Of a stretch of DNA of 6,284 bases, positions 1 to 5,516 are shown in pieces. The notes under the pieces were generated by a model, which was not told where the DNA came from, made no database searches, and was given only the letters and a program-made list of their open reading frames with translations. Where the stretch lies: NCBI GenBank assembly GCA_002696705.1, contig NZSH01000050.1, positions 1 through 6,284 on the forward strand. Direction: 5' to 3'. This DNA comes from Woeseiaceae bacterium (GTDB lineage: Bacteria > Acidobacteriota > Vicinamibacteria > Vicinamibacterales > UBA823). Both the position numbers and the translations under genes were made by a program. Each line of letters opens with the position of its first letter. Position 1 is the first letter of the stretch.

Positions 1-117
1 GAAACTTTCCTGGATGCGCTTAACCAAACGGAGAATGATTTCCCTCCGGGCACCCCAAACGATTTCCTGCAAGCATCAGCCTACAAAGAGATGGATCGGC
101 TTCTCGGTGTGCCTTAA
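1..117 (+). CDS. C-terminal end of an unidentified protein (5' end outside window)
   Basis: An open frame runs from the first base of the window to a TAA stop at 115-117 and gives 38 residues that end in YKEMDRLLGVP. The segment is soluble-looking and rich in Asn, Asp and Pro, with no membrane stretch. I do not recognise the family from so short a tail. Only its orientation, the same as the downstream membrane glycosyltransferase, suggests that it belongs to the same glycan locus. The frame is open, but the stretch is too short for certainty; a chance open frame of 38 codons is possible. About 150 bases separate its stop from the preferred start of the next gene. I see no convincing terminator or tRNA in that gap. 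Confidence 0.55.
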   Translation, partial: ETFLDALNQTENDFPPGTPNDFLQASAYKEMDRLLGVP

Positions 118-269
118 CAGGCTTTTCTTCCGGGGCTGTGCATAGACATCTTCGAGCCAATTAGCTACTTCTGGTTTGAATTGCTCCGCATCCGTAGCCC
201 GGGATACCATCCAAAGACTTCGTGCGTCGCACGAAATTCAACGTAACTGACTTCGGTTTGGGACACTGC

Positions 270-1718
270 ATGCGCGTTTTATCACAATCGCCGCGGATCC
301 AACGTATTCGATCTGGGTTTTTGGCCTGTAACAGCTTGACCCATGTTGTTTCCATTCTGCTCATATTCATTCCGCTCCGGGTTTTTGGCAGTCTAAGAGA
401 TGGCATTGTTGCTGAAGGGGATGGGGTAGTTGTGGCAGGGGTTGAGCTCGGGCGGGGGTGGGTCGGCGAACTTTCGTTCGGGCAGGTCTTATCAGCTGGT
501 GGGTTGGCATCTGAATTTATTCGAGAAAGGACAACTCAGCTCCTCTACCCACTCTTGATTTCGCTGCAAGGTCCCATTGGTTGGAGTGTAGAGACTCATA
601 TTCTCGTATTGAATACGATTCTGGGAGCGAGTCTTATCGCAGGTTCCTACTACCTGGCTTTACGGCTGGGGGACAAGGCTTACGCTTTTCTCGTAGCGCT
701 CTTGATGTGCTCTCTGACCCCACTTTATTGGATCGCTCGGTTTGGGATTCCCGACAATTTGTTCTACGCGATGATTCCTCTTTTTGGCTTGTCTGTAGTC
801 AATTGGTACCAGAAGAAGACGCGTAAGAGCCTGACCATCATGATCATTGGAGTCATTGGTTTTGCCATGACCCGCCCAGAGGCGATACTGGTGATTCTTG
901 CAGTGACATTGGTTTCTGTCGGGAATTTTCTTCGGAGATATTTGCCCCTCAGGTTTCTGCTCGCAGGAGCATGTCTATCACTGGCGATGATGTGTGGAGC
1001 GGTGATTGCCGTATTAAATTCTATTCCGGTCGAAACGATGCTGGTTACCTTCAAGGATGGGCCAGCCACCGTTCCATCCTTGAAGGTAACTGCTTCCGTT
1101 AACTTGTCGGACTTTGACCCGACAATTCATGTTCGAGTACAAAACAGACCACCTAGTCCATCATCCTTTTATTGGGACCTTCTTTCGCGGGGCCATATTT
1201 CCTGGGGACTTGCTATGTCTTCCCAGACGCTTCTCAATAAAGGGGGAGCGGAATTTGATCGACTACAGTTCCACTATTCTCGGCTGGTTGGAGATGCGTC
1301 ATTCGAAGGGCTGTCGACTGACGAGCTTGCTTATGTGATGTCATCCGAAGCCATCCCGGTCATCCAATCAAATCCGCTGTGGTACGTCATAAAGATACCG
1401 ATCCGTGGTCTGGCACTCCTCTTTCCATGGACCTATCAACCTTGGAGCCTCCCGCATGTACTGTATGAGGCTGTCTACACGATCTTCCTTTCCATTGGCC
1501 TCATGTTGTTGATACGCCGTGGAGGTTTCCAAGTACAACAACTTGTTCTATTGGCAATCCCTTTCACCGTCTGGCTTTTTTTGAGCTCCTACGGGATCGA
1601 CAATGACCTCAAGCATCGAAACGGGATCTTCGTAGGGTTGAATCAAATCGCGCCACTTGGGTTCTTTCTGGCGCCTCGACCACGCCGTATCAACCCAGAG
1701 ATTGACTCGCATCGATAA
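270..1718 (+). CDS. Polytopic membrane glycosyltransferase, GT-C / PMT-like
   Basis: This is a 482-residue integral membrane protein. Hydrophobic segments lie at about residues 24-42, 111-133, 138-156, 161-180, 187-220 (two spans), 228-249, 374-387, 396-415, 422-440 and 456-468. A large hydrophilic region at about 254-370 is probably periplasmic. The layout matches GT-C transferases such as the PMT/ArnT group: one early helix, then a loop with an acidic AEGDG motif (about 48-52) where these enzymes carry catalytic Asp/Glu, and a TRPEA motif (about 201-205) at a later helix. Such enzymes transfer sugars from polyprenyl-phosphate donors at the outer face of the inner membrane; donor and acceptor here are unknown. 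I preferred the ATG at 270 because GGGA lies 6 bases upstream. A GTG at 222 in the same frame would add 16 residues, with a poorer upstream site. The gene contains a perfect inverted repeat at 1044-1090. The family call rests on topology and short motifs, so a flippase or O-antigen ligase-like protein is a less likely alternative. Confidence 0.8.
   Translation: MRVLSQSPRIQRIRSGFLACNSLTHVVSILLIFIPLRVFGSLRDGIVAEGDGVVVAGVELGRGWVGELSFGQVLSAGGLASEFIRERTTQLLYPLLISLQGPIGWSVETHILVLNTILGASLIAGSYYLALRLGDKAYAFLVALLMCSLTPLYWIARFGIPDNLFYAMIPLFGLSVVNWYQKKTRKSLTIMIIGVIGFAMTRPEAILVILAVTLVSVGNFLRRYLPLRFLLAGACLSLAMMCGAVIAVLNSIPVETMLVTFKDGPATVPSLKVTASVNLSDFDPTIHVRVQNRPPSPSSFYWDLLSRGHISWGLAMSSQTLLNKGGAEFDRLQFHYSRLVGDASFEGLSTDELAYVMSSEAIPVIQSNPLWYVIKIPIRGLALLFPWTYQPWSLPHVLYEAVYTIFLSIGLMLLIRRGGFQVQQLVLLAIPFTVWLFLSSYGIDNDLKHRNGIFVGLNQIAPLGFFLAPRPRRINPEIDSHR
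1044..1090. repeat. Perfect 17-bp inverted repeat (hairpin) inside the GT-C gene
   Basis: The left arm GTTACCTTCAAGGATGG (1044-1060) is the exact reverse complement of the right arm CCATCCTTGAAGGTAAC (1074-1090). The 13-base loop is GCCAGCCACCGTT. G-U pairs can extend the stem on the outside (1043/1091 and 1042/1092) and inside (1061/1073). In frame, the arms encode VTFKDG and PSLKVT at about residues 259-274, at the junction between a membrane helix and the large hydrophilic loop. There is no T-tract after it, so it is not an intrinsic terminator. Its function is unknown. Confidence 0.9.
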
Positions 1719-1741
1719 CACCTGGTCGTTGAGACTAGGTG
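1719..1741. other. Stem-loop directly after the GT-C stop codon
   Basis: The sequence CACCTGGTC, GTTGA, GACTAGGTG forms a 9-bp stem with one G-U pair (1724/1736) and a 5-base loop. It begins on the base after the TAA at 1716-1718. No T-run follows, since the next bases are CCCAAGC, so it is not a standard intrinsic terminator. It may protect the 3' end of the upstream message, mark a processing site or attenuate read-through into the Nudix gene. These roles are inferred; only the pairing is seen. Confidence 0.5.
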
Positions 1742-1765
1742 CCCAAGCTGAATTCCTGCACCGAG

Positions 1766-1772
1766 AGGAGGG
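1766..1772 (+). promoter_or_regulatory. Strong ribosome binding site for the Nudix gene
   Basis: AGGAGGG lies 6 bases before the GTG at 1779. It is close to a full Shine-Dalgarno match and decides the start of the Nudix gene even though the start codon is GTG. It is much stronger than the sites before the other genes in the window, which suggests well-expressed translation. Confidence 0.85.
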
Positions 1773-1778
1773 TATTTC

Positions 1779-2345
1779 GTGGCTGCTGAGAAACGGCCCG
1801 AATCAGGTTCGATTGCCTATTCAACGGCTTGGTTCGATTTAATTTCGAAGCGAATCGTTGATGATAATGAGCCTTACTACTCTCTCCGCATGCTTGACTA
1901 TGTTTCTGTTGTTGCTCTAACGGCCCAACATGAGATGGTCCTAGTTCGACAATACCGACCCGCAGTCGAGATACGTACGCTTGAACTGCCAGCTGGGCAT
2001 GTCGAAAAGGGCGAAACTCCAGAGGAAGCTGCTCGACGTGAACTGACAGAGGAAACTGGCTTCTCCTCCCCGTCGAAGTTTGAATTCCTTGGGACGTTTT
2101 TTAGTGACACGGGGCGAAACGAGAACAAAATGTGGTGCTTCCTGGCCGACGACATCCTCCCGCCATCTGCCGATTGGATACCCGAAGAAGGACTCGATGT
2201 TGTTCTTGTCCCAGTGGACGAGCTTCACTCCATGATCCTCAGCGGTGAATTTAGCCACGCGCTCAACGTTGCAGCACTCATGATGGCGGTACTGCGGCGG
2301 CGGCAATGTTTGCCGTTTCTCTTTTCACCACCGGAATCCGCCTGA
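1779..2345 (+). CDS. Nudix hydrolase, ADP-ribose pyrophosphatase-like
   Basis: This 188-residue cytoplasmic enzyme carries a perfect Nudix box, G-x5-E-x7-REUxEExGU, at residues 73-95 (G73, E79, R87, E88, E91, E92, G94, F95). E88, E91 and E92 are the expected metal-binding and catalytic glutamates. Upstream, RQYRPAVEIRTLELPAGHVE (57-76) is typical of the ADP-ribose/nucleotide-sugar pyrophosphatase branch (NudF type), which splits NDP-linked sugars into NMP and sugar phosphate. A matching SDTGRNENKMWCFLA stretch follows at about 110-124. The length is usual for this branch. The start is a GTG preceded by a strong ribosome binding site. The gene lies 60 bases after the GT-C gene on the same strand, and its stop is 13 bases from the stop of the convergent methyltransferase gene. 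In this setting it could act on a nucleotide sugar or simply be a housekeeping ADP-ribose hydrolase; the sequence does not decide. The last 16 or so residues (RRRQCLPFLFSPPESA) look like a non-core tail and overlap a terminator-like element. Confidence 0.93.
   Translation: MAAEKRPESGSIAYSTAWFDLISKRIVDDNEPYYSLRMLDYVSVVALTAQHEMVLVRQYRPAVEIRTLELPAGHVEKGETPEEAARRELTEETGFSSPSKFEFLGTFFSDTGRNENKMWCFLADDILPPSADWIPEEGLDVVLVPVDELHSMILSGEFSHALNVAALMMAVLRRRQCLPFLFSPPESA
2301..2325 (+). terminator. Terminator-like hairpin and T-rich tract inside the 3' end of the Nudix gene
   Basis: CGGCAA (2301-2306) pairs with TTGCCG (2310-2315) around a TGT loop, and TTTCTCTTTT (2316-2325) follows. This is the layout of an intrinsic terminator for + strand transcripts. 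The stem is only 6 bp, though two G-U pairs could lengthen it. It ends 20 bases before the stop codon, so full termination here would give a non-stop message. On the - strand no T-tract follows the hairpin, so it would not serve the methyltransferase operon. Confidence 0.35.
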
Positions 2346-2358
2346 CGTTTCTTGTGTA

Positions 2359-3630
2359 TCAAACGATCGTTGGGGTCGGCAGCGGTACTATGAATCTGCC
2401 CCGATACCCTTTCTCACGCAGTTTGGGTATGAGTTCGTCGGCGATGTGCCAAGAAAATAACAGCGCGTATTCAGGTTGCTCGGCAAAGAGTTTTGTTTCT
2501 TCCAACACTGGGATCAGTGTTCCGGGCATCATTTTGCCAATTTTGTACGAGCCGTCGATTTCCATCACACAGTCGATGATTGAAGCGTCGAGGCCAACAT
2601 AATTCACTAGGGTGCTGGCGCGCGAAGGAGCGCCGATTCCATAAACCTTTTCGCCGTTCCCACGAATTGTCTTCAGCATCGCCATTAGGTCGAGTTTGCT
2701 TTGTGAGGCCCGGCTGCGGAAGTCCATAAACTGCTCCCAGGTGAGTTGCTGGTTTTCCACCGTGAGAAGCTCTGCTACTGAGGGTTGTATAGCTTTCTGC
2801 CCCTTTCTTGCGGCATAAACTCGTATTGATCCACCATGTGTGGGGATTCTCTTGGCATGAATGATTTCCAGCTCATGCATCTGCAACAAGTGTTTCAAGC
2901 TTTGAAGTGAGTAATACCGGAGATGCTCATGATAGATAGTGTCGTATTGGAGTGTCTGGATAAGCGGCAGAAGATAATGTGACTCAGAGATGAAGATCCC
3001 ATCGTCGTCTAGCATCGCTAAGATGGATTCAACGATCTCGTGAACGTTCTCAATGTGAGCGAACACATTTGTAGCAGTGACAATTTTGCAGTGCCCGTTC
3101 CGCTTCACTACCTCGGTGGCTGCCTCGGACCCAAAGAACGAATTGAGGGTCTCAATACCACGGTCGAGGGCAATCTGGTGCGTATCGGTTGGTTCAACTC
3201 CGAAGACTCGGTGGCCTCCTGCGTGGAAGTTCGACAACAGTGTTCCGTCATTTGATCCCACATCCACAACCAGGTCTTCACGGCTGATTGGATAGAGTTG
3301 CATTACTTCCTGGTACAGTTCGGCGAAATTTTCTCTCAAGATTTTCGTTGTCCCACTCGTGTATGCGTAGTGAGGTGGGAAGAGCACAGCTGGATCGACA
3401 ATCAAGCCGAGTTGGACCAATTTGCTTTCTGGACAATAGAGCAACTCGGCTGGATAGGCGGGCTGCTCGTTCGGTCTTGTTCCAATAGGGGCCATTGTGT
3501 TCACAGGGGGAAGGAACCCGAGGAACAGAATAGACCTAAGGTCTTCGGAGCCACTGACTTGACACCGTTCGACTAGTACGCTGCCACCAGATCCAGCTGC
3601 AATAGCATTGACGTTAGCGTGTTTTGCCAT
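2359..3630 (-). CDS. Sugar C-methyltransferase, TylC3/TcaB9/EvaC type
   Basis: This is a 423-residue SAM-dependent C-methyltransferase with the three domains of the family that methylates NDP-keto-sugars at carbon (for example TcaB9, EvaC, TylC3). The N-terminal region (about 20-100) corresponds to the zinc-binding domain, with FLGFLPPVN and QLGLIVDPAVLFPPHYAYTSGT. The middle domain has SAM motif I VVDVGSNDGT (121-130) and the YDTIYHEHLRYYS stretch (229-241). Its YHEH contains the His that acts as catalytic base in TcaB9 (H236 here by motif). The C-terminal domain has KVYGIGAPSRASTLVNY near 310-330, a Rossmann-like motif. The zinc ligands are unusual: the expected CxxC pairs read CQVS (23-26) and CPES (66-69). 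I chose the ATG at 3630 because AAAGGA lies just upstream; a TTG at 3666 in frame has no such site. It is the last gene of the - strand operon, 54 bases after the SDR gene. The substrate is not known; a 3-keto sugar nucleotide is the usual type. Confidence 0.92.
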   Translation of the reverse strand: MAKHANVNAIAAGSGGSVLVERCQVSGSEDLRSILFLGFLPPVNTMAPIGTRPNEQPAYPAELLYCPESKLVQLGLIVDPAVLFPPHYAYTSGTTKILRENFAELYQEVMQLYPISREDLVVDVGSNDGTLLSNFHAGGHRVFGVEPTDTHQIALDRGIETLNSFFGSEAATEVVKRNGHCKIVTATNVFAHIENVHEIVESILAMLDDDGIFISESHYLLPLIQTLQYDTIYHEHLRYYSLQSLKHLLQMHELEIIHAKRIPTHGGSIRVYAARKGQKAIQPSVAELLTVENQQLTWEQFMDFRSRASQSKLDLMAMLKTIRGNGEKVYGIGAPSRASTLVNYVGLDASIIDCVMEIDGSYKIGKMMPGTLIPVLEETKLFAEQPEYALLFSWHIADELIPKLREKGYRGRFIVPLPTPTIV

Positions 3631-3634
3631 TGGT

Positions 3635-3640
3635 TCCTTT
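3635..3640 (-). promoter_or_regulatory. Ribosome binding site fixing the methyltransferase start
   Basis: AAAGGA on the - strand lies 4 bases before the ATG at 3630. The spacing is slightly short but workable. It favours this start over the in-frame TTG 36 bases further upstream, which has no purine-rich site. Confidence 0.6.
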
Positions 3641-3684
3641 CTTGAATCCTGGAGTCGTGGGCTCAACCTGTTGTGAACGGGTCA

Positions 3685-4677
3685 TTATGGATTCAATAGG
3701 CCGTGGTTCTGCAAGTACCATTCGGCTGTTCGTTGCAAACCTTCCTCTAGTGATATTGCCGCCCTGAAGCCTAGGCTCCTCAGCTTCTGGATGTCCGGGC
3801 AGCGTCGGGGAGTGCTTCCAGCGAGTAGTTCTCCCGGTACGACTTGGATTTCGCGACTGCATGACTTTGCCACGAGGTGGGCAAGATCCTGGATTGAAAC
3901 TTCCCGATCCGTTCCGATGTGATAGATGCTCAGTTGCTCTCCCTGTTCGATGACGCATAGTAAAGCCCGGATGAAGTCTTCGATGAAGATAAATGCACGC
4001 GTTTCTTTGCCGGTGCCCTGAATATTGAAATCTAGAACACCGCTCGGTTGTTGCTCCGAAAGCTTTTTCAGGCGAAGCACGAACTGAGGGATTACATGCT
4101 CACGCCCCATATTCGGACCGTAGACATTATGTGGGCGCACGATAAGTGTCCGGTCAAAGAATTTGCGCCCGTAGTTAACCGCCAGTAACTCGCTGATTAT
4201 TTTGCCGCCGCCGTATGAAAAGCGAGGATTCAATACATCCGGAACTGTGAGTGGTGTCGTTTCGTCAGTTGGAACGACCTGCGGGACTTGGTAGACCTCT
4301 GAACTCGAGGCAAGGACAAAATCTCGCACGCCTTCAGACACACAGGCATCCAGGATGTTCATCATCCCCTTAACCGCGACTTCCAAGACTAACTCCGGGC
4401 TGGCGTAGAAGGACTCCGTTCCGTTGATGTAAGCCAGATGGCAAACGCAATCCATTCCACGCACGGCTTCATGGACTGTGTCTGTGTCTCGGATGTCTCC
4501 AGTAATCCGCTCCAGATTACTTTGCCCTTCGTCCATCTTCGCAACGGCAATCCGGGAGTCGTTATCGAGCGAGCGTACTTCGGCACCCGCGGCTAGAAGT
4601 CCCTTGACCAATCCGCTGCCGATAAAACCAGTGCCCCCGGTAACGAGAACTTTTTTGCCTTCAACGCTATGTTTCAT
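3685..4677 (-). CDS. NAD-dependent nucleotide-sugar epimerase/dehydratase (extended SDR)
   Basis: This 330-residue extended short-chain dehydrogenase/reductase is of the usual length for nucleotide-sugar epimerases and dehydratases. The cofactor motif TGGTGFIG is at 13-20, followed by D38 at the end of the second strand, which favours NAD over NADP. D61-I62 and HLA (80-82) are the usual later contacts. The catalytic Ser lies in SSSEVY (124-129), and the Tyr/Lys pair is Y155 and K159 in SYGGGK. RPHNVYGP (about 181-188) is the conserved substrate-side motif. The variant YGGGK, in place of the commoner YGASK, suggests a distinct subfamily. The reaction (4-epimerase, 4,6-dehydratase, decarboxylase or reductase) cannot be read from motifs alone. 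The ATG at 4677 comes 21 bases after the stop of the glycosyltransferase gene and has no clear Shine-Dalgarno, so translational coupling is likely. Together with the aminotransferase and C-methyltransferase it suggests synthesis of a branched, possibly amino, deoxysugar. Confidence 0.93.
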   Translation of the reverse strand: MKHSVEGKKVLVTGGTGFIGSGLVKGLLAAGAEVRSLDNDSRIAVAKMDEGQSNLERITGDIRDTDTVHEAVRGMDCVCHLAYINGTESFYASPELVLEVAVKGMMNILDACVSEGVRDFVLASSSEVYQVPQVVPTDETTPLTVPDVLNPRFSYGGGKIISELLAVNYGRKFFDRTLIVRPHNVYGPNMGREHVIPQFVLRLKKLSEQQPSGVLDFNIQGTGKETRAFIFIEDFIRALLCVIEQGEQLSIYHIGTDREVSIQDLAHLVAKSCSREIQVVPGELLAGSTPRRCPDIQKLRSLGFRAAISLEEGLQRTAEWYLQNHGLLNP

Positions 4678-4698
4678 AGGAGTGGAGCTGATGAAGGT

Positions 4699-5514
4699 TC
4701 ACCGTGTGGCTTTCCCACCAACCGCTGTCGATTGGGGCACCCTAATGAGGACGGTACCCTTGTCCCGGTGCTTTATTTTCAATTGCCTGAGGCCCCAAAT
4801 GAACCAACGGAGGTATTCGATTGTCCATGGTCCAACCTGGAACGTCGACTTGCCCCCGTAAAGTCGATCAATGGAGATGATCGGGACTTCGCCCAAGACG
4901 AAGCCCTCTAATTGTGCCTTGATCGCCATTTCAAATGCGACAGCCCAACCGACAGGCCGTGACTCGAGCTGTAGTGTTTCAAACTGATCACGTCGGAACA
5001 TTTTAATGCCAGTCGTGCAATCGGTGAGCACAGATCCTGCCATCCAGTGGAAGAGCCTGTTTGCCGCTCGCGATAACACTCTGCCGATGACAGACCCACC
5101 CAGGCGTCGGCCACCATGCGCATATCGTGTGCAACTGACGAATTCACATCCTTGATCCATCAATGCAAGCATGTCTTCAATAGCAAGGACTGGGCCAACT
5201 TCATCAGCAGCAAAAATCAGCACGTAGCGGCCGGTCGCTGCTTCTACCCCTACACGTATAGCGTTAACTACCCCAGGGCCCAGTTTGTTATGTACAGCAC
5301 GCACCGGTTGGTCAGACGACAGCTCCGAAACTACGTCAAGACTGTCGTCGTGGGGGGTATCGTGTACGACTACCACCTCGTGGGACACCTCGACGAGGAC
5401 ACGTAACATCTTCAACATGATGCGTAGATTGACGCCTTCGTTCCTAACCGGCATCAGAATCGTCAGCGTGCAAGCGGGGTGGTTAGCAGATGCCGGATTG
5501 TTAACGTCGGTCAT
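4699..5514 (-). CDS. GT2 glycosyltransferase, DPM1-like
   Basis: This 271-residue GT-A fold transferase starts its domain at about residue 16 with LTILMPVRNEGVNL. It continues with EVVVVHDTPHDDS (46-58), the nucleotide-binding strand and acidic turn. IFAADEVGP (100-108) stands where family members have the metal-binding DxD-like motif. LSRAANRLFHWMAG (147-160) and DCTTGIKMFRRD (165-176) match the later part of polyprenyl-phosphate sugar transferases (dolichyl-phosphate mannosyltransferase group). There are no clear C-terminal membrane helices, so it is probably a peripheral cytoplasmic-face enzyme. It could load a sugar onto undecaprenyl phosphate, which a GT-C enzyme such as the one at 270-1718 could then use; this link is inference. 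The ATG follows the aminotransferase TAG after only two bases (TAGccATG), so the two are almost surely coupled. Direct transfer onto a glycan chain is an alternative role. Confidence 0.92.
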   Translation of the reverse strand: MTDVNNPASANHPACTLTILMPVRNEGVNLRIMLKMLRVLVEVSHEVVVVHDTPHDDSLDVVSELSSDQPVRAVHNKLGPGVVNAIRVGVEAATGRYVLIFAADEVGPVLAIEDMLALMDQGCEFVSCTRYAHGGRRLGGSVIGRVLSRAANRLFHWMAGSVLTDCTTGIKMFRRDQFETLQLESRPVGWAVAFEMAIKAQLEGFVLGEVPIISIDRLYGGKSTFQVGPWTIEYLRWFIWGLRQLKIKHRDKGTVLIRVPQSTAVGGKATR

Positions 5515-5516
5515 GG

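Noticed and set aside
221..233. Palindrome CGTGCG-T-CGCACG before the GT-C gene
   Set aside because: The arms are only 6 bases with a one-base centre and overlap the alternative GTG start at 222. There is no T-tract and no promoter elements that I can place, so an operator or terminator role is not supported.
118..269. Search of the upstream gap for a promoter, terminator or RNA gene
   Set aside because: A TTGAAT at 176-181 has no well-spaced -10 partner, and no hairpin with a T-run or tRNA-like fold is visible.
161..406. 81-codon open frame on the - strand over the start of the GT-C gene
   Set aside because: It lies opposite a clear membrane-protein gene, has no recognisable domain and is made of low-complexity basic sequence, so it is most likely an antisense shadow.
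2294..2303. Short CGG triplet run at the end of the Nudix gene
   Set aside because: About three repeats only, encoding an Arg run in frame; too short to call a microsatellite.
1941..2306. 121-codon open frame on the - strand opposite the Nudix gene
   Set aside because: The + strand frame carries a perfect Nudix box and a strong ribosome binding site; the antisense frame has no motif.
3686..3958. Longer - strand open frame overlapping the 3' part of the SDR gene
   Set aside because: It overlaps conserved SDR sequence in another frame and is Arg/Pro/Gly-rich without domain features. Only its last 23 codons, after the TAATG overlap, are discussed as a possible coupling peptide.
4478..4861. 127-codon + strand open frame across the SDR start and GT2 end
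   Set aside because: It runs antisense to two well-supported genes, has no motif and is Pro/Arg/Ser-rich as shadow frames often are.
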